The notes beneath the pieces were generated by a model. The model saw nothing but the letters and a program-made list of their open reading frames with translations, searched no databases and was not told the origin of the DNA. Of a stretch of DNA of 64,000 bases, positions 23,681 through 36,100 are shown in pieces. Each line of letters starts with the position of its first letter. The first letter of the stretch is position 1. Position numbers and translations under genes: made by a program. This DNA is from Syncephalis fuscata (taxonomy: Eukaryota; Zoopagomycota; Zoopagomycetes; Zoopagales; Piptocephalidaceae), in the NCBI GenBank assembly GCA_025786725.1, contig JAHLTZ010000005.1, positions 830,191-894,190 on the forward strand, given 5' to 3'.

Positions 23681-25506
23681 ATGCTTTCCCTTAAAGTTTG
23701 CGCAAATGCTGCACAGACAGCCGGTCGACAGGCTGCTCGTCGTGCCTTGACCTCAAGTGCACGCAGCCCTGGTAGGTTACAGATAATGGCTATAGAACAG
23801 CGCGTAATTATTAATCGATCATAACCAATATAATTAATATAACTGATATAGCTGTCCGTTCAATTGCACGCACTGCCATCAGCAACTCTGCCCGTACAGT
23901 AAGTAGCGTATTGGATCAGTATAGAGCAGCTAGTCTAAATACTAAATGTGATTATAGACTATGGCCCGAGTAGCTATGGCACCACGTCTATCGCCAATGT
24001 CATTTGCACTCCGTAGCACGCAAGGTAAATGATAATTAATTGTTTATTGTATTAGATAAATTACAAAAAGTGCATGTTAATATTAATACAATTTATTTTG
24101 TATATTTTTGTATGAATCAGTGTTTACGCGTGGTATGGCCTCAGAAACCGGCAAATTTGATCGCTCCAAGCCTCACGTCAACATTGGTACAATTGGCCAC
24201 GTCGATCATGGCAAAACGACACTTACTGCAGCCATCACTAAAACTCTAGCCTCCCGAGGTATGGCACAGTTTCGTGGCTACGATGATATCGACAAAGCTC
24301 CAGAAGAAAGGGCACGCGGTATTACCATTAGTACAGCCCATGTCGAATACCAGACAGCTAGTCGGCATTATGCTCATGTTGACTGTCCTGGTCACGCCGA
24401 TTACATTAAGAACATGATTACCGGTGCTGCCCAAGTAAGCGATAGTTGAATAACAAATAGTAGAATACTAACCAATGGATACTATATGTTTAGATGGATG
24501 GTGCCATTATTGTTGTATCTGCTACCGATGGTCAAATGCCACAGACCCGTGAACATTTGTTGTTGGCCCGTCAAGTTGGTATTAAACATCTTGTGGTATT
24601 CATCAATAAGGTCGATGCTGTTGATGATCCAGAAATGCTTGAATTGGTAGAGATGGAAATGCGTGAATTGCTTAACGAGTACGGATTCAACGGCGATTCT
24701 GTCCCTGTCGTTATGGGCAGTGCTCTATGTGCACTTGAAGGCCGCAACAAGGAAATTGGCGAGGATAAGATTCTTGAATTGATGCAAATGGTAGATGAAT
24801 CAATCCCAACACCTGAACGCGACCTCGACAAGCCATTCCTTATGCCAATTGAAGATGTGTTCTCTATTTCTGGTCGTGGTACCGTCGTTACAGGCCGTGT
24901 AGAACGCGGTATTATCACCAAAGGCAGCGATATTGAGATTGTCGGATTTGGACCACCAATTAAGACCACACTTACAGGCATTGAAATGTTCCGTAAAGAA
25001 TTGGACCAAGGCCAGGCCGGTGACAATATGGGTGCACTTTTACGTGGTATCAAACGTGAACAAATCCATCGTGGCCAGGTCATTTGTGTGCCAGGTACCG
25101 TTAAAGCGCATACAAAGTTCCTAGCCCAATTCTATATTCTGTCAAAGGATGAAGGTGGTCGCCACACACCATTTGTGGACAATTATAAGCCACAGCTCTA
25201 TATCCGCACCACGGATGTTACCGCAACACTTCGCTTCCCATTGGCACCAGGCGAGGAGCCAGATCCCAGCCGAATGGTCATGCCAGGTGATAACGTGACG
25301 CTAGACTGTGAGCTAGGCTCAGAAATTGCTATGGAGGAAGGTATGCGCTTTACTATCCGGGAGGGTGGCAAGACTGTCGGTACTGGTAAGTTTAATACAA
25401 TTATATGAACATATAGCATATACACATATTCATATATTACTTGATGGATTGTTACTTATACTATGGCGTCATGTTCGTAGGTGTCGTGACCGAGATTCTC
25501 AAGTAA
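23681..25506 (+). CDS. TUF1: Elongation factor Tu, mitochondrial
   Basis: EF-Tu carries aminoacyl-tRNA to the mitochondrial ribosome in a GTP-dependent step. All six exons join in frame: 23681-23771, 23852-23898, 23958-24024, 24121-24434, 24494-25385 and 25481-25506, giving 478 residues. The first three small exons encode an Arg/Ala/Ser-rich, acid-poor presequence expected for mitochondrial import. The G-domain motifs are complete: G1 GHVDHGKTT, the switch segment RARGITIS, G3 DCPGH, G4 NKVD and G5 SAL. Domains 2 and 3 follow ([43 protein letters not shown]) and the protein ends VVTEILK. The closeness to bacterial EF-Tu and the absence of eEF1A features make the call firm. No frame break is seen in this gene, in contrast to its neighbours. 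Confidence 0.97.
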
Positions 25507-26467
25507 ATCGATGGACATATCCTGGTCTAGTATCTGCATAGACTTTTGCGTCACATGTACGCACGATTTATTATCAACGCGAATAAACAATAGGTCAAAC
25601 TATTCATTTATTAAAAGTAATAATAGAATCTATTTGGTTGGCATAGCCTTGTATTGCTTTACTCGCCTGCAATGTCTTTGTTTGAATCAATGCGTGTATA
25701 TGCATGATAATATGTTTGTGGCTATATGCATACAGCAGGTTACTAGTCATTAAGCGTCACTTCTAATTGGTACACGCCCATGCGGCACTTGCTTGCTGGT
25801 CATCCAGCATTTACCATGTGGACGTGCATTTTCTACCCCGTGATGCTAAGGGCCAAGCAAAGAAAGACACTATACCTGAATTCTATTTGTTCCCTGGTGT
25901 TTTCATAGTAAAGCGCGTCCATAAGTCTATTATAAGTAGTTCTATGATGCATCAGATTAACAAGAACATAGCACAGTCATTTCTCTTTGTTAATAACTCA
26001 TCAATTTATCTTGGTAGGTATACATATACAATAGGAGAGCTATAGCGTATTGAAATATGCGTATGTATGTGAATAGTCTGTATTAAAGTGATAACTATGA
26101 ACGAGTACGTCATTGACTGTCTATTCAACTTTGTGTGACTGTGGTTCAAATTAATTAATAGTTAACAATGATCGGTTTAATAGCGTGTAACACTTTACTA
26201 ACCATTTTATATTATTACTATTATTATGTTTTTGTATTGATTAGTTAGTGGTTTTTTCTTCAATTCTTTATTTTCTGTGTAGCCAAACTATTCTTCTATT
26301 GCACTCTTATCCGCTGAATTTAAGCGTGCGTGCCAATCTAGCTTACATTTGTGGCCGTGTTATTCCTAACCTGTTCCGACGCTTTCAGAACACGACGCCG
26401 GCGTCATATTAGCTTAATATTACTGAATTGATATTATTGGTGATATACTATCGTTTACAGCGCCATT
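25507..26467. other. Intergenic region
   Basis: About 960 bases. A 92-codon open frame at 25767-26045 lacks an ATG start, recognisable motifs or splice context, and I do not call it. The right end should contain the promoter of the next gene. Confidence 0.4.
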
Positions 26468-27695
26468 ATGATTCCTAGCGTATCAAGCTATGGTGCAATG
26501 CATTGCACGGGCAATGTTCCTGCTCGCAAGATAATGATGGTAACAATGCGAAATAGTACCTCACAAGAACAGGCAAAGAAGCAGCCACGTAAGATGATTA
26601 CATTCTAATACCATTCAATTAATAACAATAGTAATATTTAAATACTTTTAATCTAGTCCGAACATTATTACGACGTATTTTTAAAGGATTCATCCACAAC
26701 AATGACTCGAATATTATGCCGAATCCGACGACCAAGACCGTAGAAGACGACGTGCCTGTACTCACATTTATCAATGATACTTGTGAGGAAAGCGATTTCA
26801 TTACCGTGGTGCCACTGGCCCGTCGACGACGTATAACACCGGGACCGTGCATCTTTTGTACAGCAATGCTTGACTGTTCATTCGACTCATGCAAGCTACA
26901 ACGACAAGGAGCACATAGACGTGAAGCATCCCGAGCACTACGTGTTATGCACCGACATCCCTCGCAAGGTCTTTATCCGAGTGAACTAGCCAAGGTAGAA
27001 GAGGAGCCCACAAGCCCAGCTATGGAGAAGAAGTTGATGAAACAAAGTGCAAAGAAGGGCAGTCTATTAAATGGACGTGACGTTACCAAAAAGTTGCCGT
27101 ATCGTAATAAAACACCCATTTATTCTTCGTTAATGGCTCAAATAGCAACGAAGAAAGAAAAGAGTGACTTGCCTATTGTATCTCCATTATTTACTGTGGA
27201 TACATCAGTAGTATCTACCAAAGAAATGGATAAGCTAGTAACAACAATGACAACAACAAACACTCCTCCTCCTCCTTATACCGATCCATTACCTACTTTA
27301 GGTATACGTGAACGACGTTCTTCAGCCTGGACAACCTTTCTAGCTGGTGATGGACCTAAAGGCCAACCAAATGACATTGACGCTATTTGTAGTATCGCTC
27401 CTCCTGGTCCTATTAGTAATAGTAGGATTGAGAAGCGATCTATATCGAATAAGCAAATTGGCCGATCACGCCCATGGATCGGTGCTGGTCGCCAATCAAT
27501 CGTTATGGCAACACCAACAACTAGTGATAAGTTATTTGTTCAACGATCTATTTCTGCCCTAGGATTAGTTCAATATCTATTACCAATACTGCACAGCCTA
27601 TAAAAAGTCTACCAGTAGTTCGGGCCGTATCTGCTCATCCATTCTACTATTCCCTATCCTCATCACTATCGCCGTCACCAATCAATTCAGTGTAA
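26468..27695 (+). CDS. Hypothetical low-complexity protein
   Basis: The proposed start is the ATG at 26468 (MIPSVSSYGAMHCTG). An intron with a GTAAGA donor near 26589 and an acceptor CTAG near 26656 joins in frame to a long exon with LLRRIFKGFIHNN, then an acidic stretch, a basic cysteine-containing segment RRRRITPGPCIFCTAML, a lysine-rich region, and a proline/threonine-rich tail (TNTPPPPYTDPLP). The open frame ends at 27603, but one missing base in the CCC at 27557-27559 would carry the reading on to a more natural serine/proline-rich C-terminus ending at 27695. I do not recognise a family. The pattern of disorder with short basic patches suggests a regulatory or scaffold protein, but that is only an impression. 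Confidence 0.55.
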
Positions 27696-28451
27696 AATAG
27701 TGGATCACTATCTATATATTTATATTTATATATCTATAATGCTACTCCACTAATATTCACTATTAATGATAAAGCCTATGCCATTACAATGGATAGTAAG
27801 ATGCTATTACTTAATGGCCACGATAGTAATGCTAGACAATTTGTCACCATCTACTAGTAACACAGCATAGGCAACATTCATTAGTTGTATATTTAACCTA
27901 CGGCAAATAAAGTTGTATATTATCTACATTTATTATTGTTATTACTGTTACCATTAATCAATATACTAATATAATAATAATAATACAACATTTTAATAGT
28001 CTATTAACACAGTTATTTCAATAGACTAGTAATACAGATAGTTTAATATAGAAGCGGTCAAATGACCATTCAAATAGTTGATGAAACAGAGTACAACTGT
28101 AGAATTTATCGAATTCTTTTAAATAAACGAAATTTGATTGACACTGGTTTCTTTTATTTCTTGGCTTGTTGCCTGTGACCTGCTCTATTTGTTCTAGTTT
28201 TACCACTTCTACTTCTACTTCTATTCTTCTTCTTTCTTCTCTTGTTGTGTACGGACAAGTGTCCATCACTATTGCCGCCCCTTAACACGTCTACCACCGA
28301 TAGTCCTTCGTTCTTTGTCTCATCTATCGCATCTATTATCGCAGCATCTAACCTGGTCTAGTCTTTCTTTTACTTGCTATTTCTTGTTTGTTGTCAGGTG
28401 CATGCTAGCTGATTGGGGCCCTATTATATTGGTTCACCTGCATCAAGCACT
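27696..28451. other. Intergenic region
   Basis: About 760 bases with AT-rich runs near 27710-27740 and a pyrimidine-rich CTTCTA/TCTTCT tract near 28200-28245. It leads into the CDC50 start. No gene is supported. Confidence 0.4.
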
Positions 28452-30023
28452 ATGACTGCTACTGAAGAGAAATCAAGACGGCCAGCGAGTAAGTATAATA
28501 CTAGACGCATCTTGTATTATTGTAATGCTGCAGTTTACTAATTGCCTATTATTGTTATTATTGCTATACATATATTACTTGTATTTAGACACGGCCTTTA
28601 AGCAACAACGTCTTAAAGCCTGGCAACCCATTCTTACACCAAAGACCGTATTACCTACACTGTTTATCATTGGTATTATATTTGCCCCTATTGGTGGTGT
28701 ACTGTTTTACGTCAGCGAAAATGTAAGTTATCGTTACTTGTGCCAACTGCTTGACAACATGCATCCAACTGACTAATATTAATGAAACTTAACTTGTCTA
28801 TACTACTAGGTGACCGAAATAGTAATCAATTACAGTAGATGCGACAGTGCCGGTTCAACATTCGTACCTTTGGGTAAAAAGTCCTATCGTTACTCACTTC
28901 CTTCGTCAAGCAGCACTAAATACGATGAACCGCGCTTCAAATCAACGTTAATTAATGATCTGGTGAAAATAATCGACTACCTGATGCGCCAGCATATGCT
29001 ATAAACAATGTCACGCGATGCACTCTTAGTTTGAAATTCCTGTCGATTTGAAGCCACCTGTCTACATGTATTATCTTTTAGACAATTTCTATCAGAATCA
29101 TCGTAAATACGTCAAATCTTTTGATTCCGAACAATTAAAAGGTACTGCACGTACTCGCGACCAGTTAGCAACTGGTGGATGTACCGATTTGCTTGGACCA
29201 TCCGACTCCAGTCAGTTCTATTATCCATGTGGTTTAATTGCCAACTCTATGTTTAATGATACAATTTCATCGAACTCAAACCACTTTCACAGAGCAACGG
29301 TAACAACAACAAGGCAGCTGATGATACGGCAAAGCAGTTTAAATTTTCAAATAAGGGCATTACTTGGTCATCAGATAGTAATAAATACGGCAAGACTTCC
29401 TATACAGCAGATCAATTGGGCAATATTCTACCGCCACCTAACTGGGCTACTCGCTATAAGGATGGCAAGTATGCCAGTATTGACGATTTACCACAATTAC
29501 AAAACGATGAACACTTCCAAGTATGGATGCGCACGGCTGGCCTACCTACATTTAGAAAATTGTACGGCAGAAGTGATAAGGAAGGTATTAGCAAGGGCAA
29601 ATATACATTGGACATCGATTTACGTAAGTTAAAAGAATAAAAGAGTAACAACGGCTAATTCGTACATGTATATACGTATATATTATAGATTTCAATACAT
29701 CATATTATGGTGGCAGTAAATCGATTGTTATTTCAACAGTTAGTTTCTTAGGCGGCAAGAATCCATTCTTAGGTATTGCCTATATTACAGTGGCCGTCAT
29801 TTGTGTCATTCTGGGTTGTGTATTTACACTTCGCCATTTGTATAAACCAAGGTATTTAATATTAATACTTATTTGTTTTACAAACGCTAATTTCTACTAT
29901 AGAAAACTTGGTGATCACACCTATTTGTCGTGGAATCAACAAGGTGGACCTGTTGGTGGCAGTGGAGGTGCTGCTAGTCCCGATGGTCCAAGAAGTCCAA
30001 TGGCCGGTGGGGGCGGAAATTAG
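28452..30023 (+). CDS. CDC50: CDC50/LEM3 family, P4-ATPase (flippase) beta subunit
   Basis: CDC50 proteins pair with P4-ATPases, help them leave the ER and take part in flipping phospholipids across membranes. The short first exon ([12 protein letters not shown]) joins through GTAAGT to [14 protein letters not shown], then the first membrane helix [19 protein letters not shown]. The ectodomain has [31 protein letters not shown] followed by [11 protein letters not shown], and [12 protein letters not shown], with conserved cysteines. After an intron near 29630 come [15 protein letters not shown] and [14 protein letters not shown], then the second membrane helix and a glycine-rich cytosolic tail. 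Three frame breaks (near 28960, at the TTT 29030-29032 and at the TTT 29265-29267) are each repaired by one added base, giving the conserved family sequence across each point. Except for those, the gene looks complete. Confidence 0.95.
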
Positions 30024-30329
30024 CTTTACGAACTAGTATGCGTATTATTTCATATTTCTGATCACTTAATACAAAGAATAAGCGTAAAAGTGATTATTTC
30101 AATAGTAACAAGACTTTTAGTTACATGTTGTCGTTATAGTAATTTGTATAAATGGAGAAAATAATAGAGGAAAGAGAAAGGAATGATATAAACGATGAAC
30201 TAAATTGAATTGAATTGAATTGAAATATTTTGAAATATGATTTTAATTTCACAGCCATAATGACAGTATATTGTGGTGCATTCTACATATATACGATCAT
30301 TAGCAATAAAAGAATGCAAATAATAAGTA
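30024..30329. other. Convergent 3' region
   Basis: About 300 AT-rich bases shared by the 3' ends of CDC50 and the DUF2358-like gene. It contains an AATTG tandem run near 30205-30225. Confidence 0.4.
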
Positions 30330-31526
30330 TTAATGGCGATGATGATGATGATGATGAGGTAAACGTGATATTGATGAACAACTCAAGGCAGGTTTTGCCT
30401 CTTCATCCTCTGTCATAGTAGCAACAGGCCACCAACGTAGTAAACGAATACGCCAATTATCAAGTAGATGTGGACTTGGTGTAGGAGCCAAATGTTCTAT
30501 TCGGAACTCACTAATACGTCCATGAATGTCAAATCGATAGGCGAATACACCTTCACAAATAACAGATGACGGCATTGATGAGTCTAATCTATTATCTACA
30601 GCATTAGATTGTTGTTGTTGAGTAGAAGGTGATGTTGTAGGTATTTTTGTACCGGCCAACGGTGATGGCATAAGTAAAGAGGCTAAAGTCTGTGTTGTTT
30701 TAGTAGCAAGACTTGTTGAATCTGAATCTGAAGAATTTGCATTTTTACAATGTTCAAATCGCCAACGAATACGTAATTCTGAGGCAGCTTTTCCAAGTTT
30801 TACGCTATGCTCATCATTATGCTGTTGACGGCCATTTCCCGTAGAAGTTGATTGCTGTTTCGTATTTAATGGCATAGATGAATGGCTAGTAGGTGGATGA
30901 ACCGAGACAATACGTATGTAGGCCCCTTCCCGACCATAATACCAACGAATAGACCAGCGTAAACTTCTAATGATCCATAAATAAACATGACGACCTCGTA
31001 AACTTAATCGTGTATGATGTGGGTCGCTTATTAGCATGTCCGATCGATAAATATGCGTGTAATACGGCATATGACGTGGAAATGCTTCCAAATCATATTT
31101 TAGACCACGAATTGCTAATCAATATTAGATAGATTAATTAACATAAACACTGCCATTAGTAATACGATATAGCTATTTAATGATTAATGTATTACCTTCG
31201 CCTACATTGAGTTCAAATTCATTAGGCGATATTTGCTCATTGTTGCCTCGAGTACTACTATTGCTATTATCGCGATCATTGTTGCTGTTATTGGCTTTGT
31301 TATTGCTGTCATTGCTGTTGCCAACACTATACTTTACAATGTTGTTATTTAACGACAAATCTACTGAATCATTATTAAAAACCGTAGAGAGATAGTGTTT
31401 CGACGCTGAATCTAACGGTTGCAATGAACAAGTTGTTATATCTATTGCCTTGTACCGTGTAGCCATTGTCGTTATTGACACTGGATACTGTTTTGTTGCC
31501 ACATTGGTTATGGTCGGTGTCAACAA
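30330..31526 (-). CDS. DUF2358 / C6orf136-like protein
   Basis: Two exons. The first, starting at 31526, is Ser/Thr/Asn-rich (asparagine runs near 31260-31330) and could be a poorly conserved mitochondrial presequence followed by disorder. The second (about 31115-30330) holds the recognisable part: PYYTHIYRSDMLISDPHH, LSLRGRHVYLWIIRSLRWSI and AYIRIVSVH, then after an insert of about 110 low-complexity residues VFAYRFDIHGRISEFRIEHL. This order (short helix, D-x-x-I-x-x-P loop, arginine-rich central helix, strands, then a Y-x-F-D-x-x-G-x-I hairpin) fits the DUF2358 family of SnoaL-like fold, whose function is not established. The protein ends in six consecutive histidines encoded by a CAT run. 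The long insert is unusual for the family. Confidence 0.58.
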
Positions 31527-33145
31527 ACCCGTCTAGCTGGTCCAAAAGAGCGACAAAACATGTTCGATGATAGTAGACGAGTGAACATACTGCTGCTGTT
31601 ACTGCTAGTACTGCTACTATGACAGCTACTGCTACAACTACTATTACTAGTATTAAAAAAGTGGCTTCATAACAAAAGAGGTTGAAAGAAATGGTACATA
31701 TTTATTTAACATTTCTCCTGAATATTACTTTACAGCGCTACTTTCTATAATAGCAATAATACTAAAGTCATTTATTCATTATCTAATTACTATTATTATT
31801 ATTATTAGCTAGTAGTTGATTGTATAATTATGCTGTATTAGTATTTATTAGATTAGCAATAAATAACATCAAATTTGATACAGGTACATCAAACTGTTTG
31901 AACATTAATACTATTGTTTTATCGAGTGTTTTGTAGTTGATTGTTAACATTGAATTTCTGTTTGGTAGCTAGACAAACACCTTAACATCTGAAACAATAG
32001 AAATACCAGGACTATTAATGGAAATTCAAGATAACTTGAATCTTGGTATATCGAGAAAGAAAGCTTAGTATTTACTAGCTGACATATATTACCTGGTATT
32101 TACTACTATAGCCATGCCAACTATATAATAAAAATAGCAATAAAAAGTTGTTAAAACTGTCAACTAAGATTACAAGTAGTCATAGTATCATTACCAAACA
32201 ACCGTATTTGATCTAGATCAAAGGCTTCATGTTATCGATATAGAATGCGTCGTAATAGGACTTAAAACACAAGGAACAAAGCATCAATCGTTTTACACGT
32301 TCTAGAACTTGCCTATTAGAATAGAGGGCAGATAAGGAAGATATATGTATTAAATAATATAATTATAAACACGGAGACTATAGGAGAGAATAGGAGAAGC
32401 GTAACGCATTGTGCTAATATGGAGTCATGTTCAATGGTTACTATCGTTATTATACACTCTATAGACTAAATGACGACGATGACCCACACAAATAAGTGTG
32501 GAAAGGTTTGAGTAATTTTATAGATTCACATGTGTGTGTGTGTGTGCCATCAACGGATTTCATTCTTTTACTCCGAGAATTCAGTCTATACACACACACA
32601 CTCATATTCATTCTTGATACTTACTTTTTTCTACCAATTGATATGCGTGCAGGCTGTATGTAAGGTTAGGAGACACATACACTGGCACAAACAACAAACC
32701 ATAAGCGTATTTACTCTTTCTCTATCTATCAATCTATCACACATAAGCACACACACACACACACACAACTCACTTACATATATATATCTACAGTCATCTA
32801 TTGTTGCTTTTGACTTTGGATGCGCCTTCTTTTGCATTGACTCTTAGTTCTATTACGCAATCGATACTATTTGTCCTATTGGAACGTTTTTCCTCTCCTT
32901 CTCTTTCTCTTTCCACTATCCTTCGTGTGGTGTGTGTAGCTACGTGCTGCGAATAGCACAACTACTTGAGTGCATACTGTAGGCTATTCGTTATACTATA
33001 TATCGCATTTATTCTGCCACAGCTACTACTACAGCCACAGCTACTATTAACAGTATAGCATATATAGTATCGGTGGTCGTTGTAGTCTTGTAACTTTCAT
33101 CACTACGCCTATCGCTACTATCTCTATTATTATTGTCGTTAAACC
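31527..33145. other. Intergenic region with dinucleotide repeats
   Basis: About 1.6 kb without a gene that I can support. It has GT/CA dinucleotide tracts at 32530-32546 and 32740-32767, pyrimidine-rich stretches near 32890-32920, and ACTACT/GCTACT runs near 31590-31640 and 33010-33050. The right end is the promoter side of the PP4R1-like gene. Confidence 0.5.
32740..32767 (+). repeat. CA dinucleotide microsatellite
   Basis: About 11 CA units in a row, interrupted once near the start. A shorter TG tract lies 200 bases upstream (32530-32546). Confidence 0.85.
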
Positions 33146-36100
33146 ATGGCTGGTAAGATTTAACTAATACTAGATTGGTCAGATGAATTGTTTATTTACT
33201 ATGTTGTTATGTTTAGATCTTTATTTTATGTTTGGAGGCGATGATGAAGAGGAATTAACTATACCGGTTTCTAATAATCTTAACCATCCTGACGGCAAAG
33301 CTACTCTAGATACTGGATATGATAATACCAAGCCTAAACAAGCAACACTTGACGTTGAAGACGACGATGTACAACGTGCAGTAGCAGCAGTGTTGGATGC
33401 TGAAGAGGCAGCGGCTAAGGCAGAAGAATTAGCCAACGGTGTTCCAATGGTCCATCCTGATGCTTTATTACAACAGATGCAACAACAGCAACAACAACAA
33501 CAACAGCGAATATCTGAGCCTAACGGTAGCTTTAAAGCACGTCTAGATGCATGGTATGCCGATGATGTTGAAGATGATGACGATGAAGAAGATGAAGAAG
33601 ACGCGGAAAGAAATGGATCCAATACTATCGATGACCAAGCGGATACAACAATCAGCTTATTGGACGATGTTGAACAGCCACTTAGTCCATTGGAACAAAT
33701 CTATTTACTATTAAGAAGTAGCACATCTTCTCAACGGTAAGTTATAACAAGCACCATATAATGGATTATATTAATGACTATTGCATATTATAGAATTGAT
33801 GGTATTGTTCAATTACCTGAATTGCTTCCAGAAATACCTCCTTCTGATGCTGTAGACTATTGCGTTGATTTAATTTACTCGCTGGCCGATGATTCCGAGG
33901 ATTCTGTGCGCTGTGCACTTGCCGAGCAATTAGATAGAATTCTCGCCTATTATTTCATCAACTGCATGTTGCCTACGGCCAACAACAAAGACGTCGATCA
34001 CCATGACGATGAAGAGAAGACAGAACGAAGCGAAAACGAAGACGAGGAAGATGAAGATACAAAAAATAGTAAAAATGAACTACCAATATCTACCAGTGCT
34101 ATCACTACACACGCTGATATAGCCGATGGAGATGAACCACCAATGGCTACTCATTTACACAACAGTCACCAATTGATTAAGCAAAATTGCCATCAGGCAG
34201 TATGGTAGAATTGATACAGAAATTGTTATTAGATCCTGTATTGTTGGTGGCCGACTATACACGTGATGCCATACTTCGACTGTGTGATCGTGTAGATATT
34301 CCCTTTAAGGTACTTCACACCGAAGTGATTCATGGCGCCATATTTGCCCTGGATAGTGTGGAGGATACATCTGGATCACGCAATAGTAATGGCGGTATAT
34401 CAGCACAGCATTATTCTTCGCTGAATCACAGTATGGGTGGTAGTGATCATGATAATGGATTTGGATTCAATTTCAGTGCCAATTCAATGAGTGGCGGTAT
34501 GGCAATGCACCAGCAGTTGGACGGGCTGCCTGTGCTGTGCTTGGCATCCTGGCACCGTTGTGCGAACGTTTAGACGAAGAGACGTGTGAACATGAAGTAC
34601 TTACTCGGCTAGTGAGCTGGACCAATGATTCATCGTATACTATTCGGCGCAGCACAGTGCCGACATTTGTGCCATGGCTGCTCGATTATCTAGTCGTCGT
34701 AATGAGCTACTTACACTTTATGTAGCACTGTCACGTGATGCAGTCTGGCATGTACGTCAAGCTTGTGCCGAGCATTTAGACAAATTAGTGCCACTAATTG
34801 CCTCCGGTAACATGGCTTCCACCGAACCGGAGACGCCTAAATCGGCCATATTCCCTCCGGATGGCCATTACCTGTTAGTCCGACTATTTGGCTGAACCAG
34901 GTAATGAGCATGTTCGTAATCTACTATATCGTCCTTCTCTATCGGATGATGTGCTTGAACGGCGTGCAGCGTGGATGCTTGAACGATATGATATCTTTTT
35001 GGCCGATACAAGTCGTGGTGTACGTGAATCGGCTTGGAAGGCCATTGGTCGGCTGGCTGCTGCATTTCCTCGCGGCCAAGTGCCCAATGGTCTTGTGGAG
35101 CGCTATGTTGCTATGCCACTGGCCCAACCAGATGAGAATGATATTAATGAGCCGGAACGAGCAGTACAATGTGCCTATAATATGCCAGGTAAATAGGATA
35201 GATGCTATAAAGGCACATTTAGGATAAATGCTAACCATATTCTATAATCTTATTATTTATAATAATAGCTATGGTGCTAATGCTTGGTGCCGATCGATGG
35301 CTCGAACTAAGCCAATGCTATACAGTTCTCGTCGGCGATATGCAAGTAAGTGGCAGGCTATATAGCTATAGTATTTGGCTTTATATTCTATAGTTGCTAA
35401 TATGTTATTTTGTGCATATAATTAGGCAGCTACTCGGTGTAGTCTAGCACATTCTCTGCCTGTACTCGCTTCAATGCTATCGAAGAAAGATGCCGACGAT
35501 TACTTGTTTAGTGCATTCCAGCACTTTATGCAAGATGGAGGTGAAGTACATGCTGCAGCTTTAAGTGGATTTGCCGAATTTCTAGGCCATCTTTCACCAG
35601 AAACACGAAAGCGCTGTCTTCCTAACATTATTGGTTGGTATCAGAATGGACAACGTGACTGGCGTACGCGTGAAACGATTGTTCTGTAAGTAATATATAG
35701 CACAAATAGCTATTTGATATACGCTAATTATTTATCGATAGCCAACTCGTAAGATTAAGCGAATTATGCTCCATCGACGATATTGCCGACTATTTGTTAC
35801 AAGTCGTTGAAGCAGCCTTGATTGATCGAGTGGCTCAAATTAGAGATGCAGCAGTAACGTGGTAAGTGGATAATATTACAAAGTGTATCGATTAATAATG
35901 AATATAAATGCATAATAGCTGGCAGCAATTTTAGCACGAGCAATGTATGATCAAGCGCCTATTGCTAGGCTACTTGATGCACTTGTTAGAATGTCACGCC
36001 ATCCAGAACATCGTATGCGCCTACTGTAAGTATTTATTAAGTAATTTAATGATTTAAATAAAAATACTGATTGGCCATTAATTTAGATTCTTAAAAGTAT

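Noticed and set aside
25767..26045. 92-codon frame after EF-Tu
   Set aside because: It lacks an ATG at its start and shows no conserved pattern; it is probably chance.
28018..28269. Minus-strand frame with Glu/Val repeats
   Set aside because: It is produced by the pyrimidine-rich CTTCTA/TCTTCT tract on the plus strand.
32530..32847. Plus and minus frames over the TG/CA repeats
   Set aside because: They are translations of dinucleotide microsatellites.
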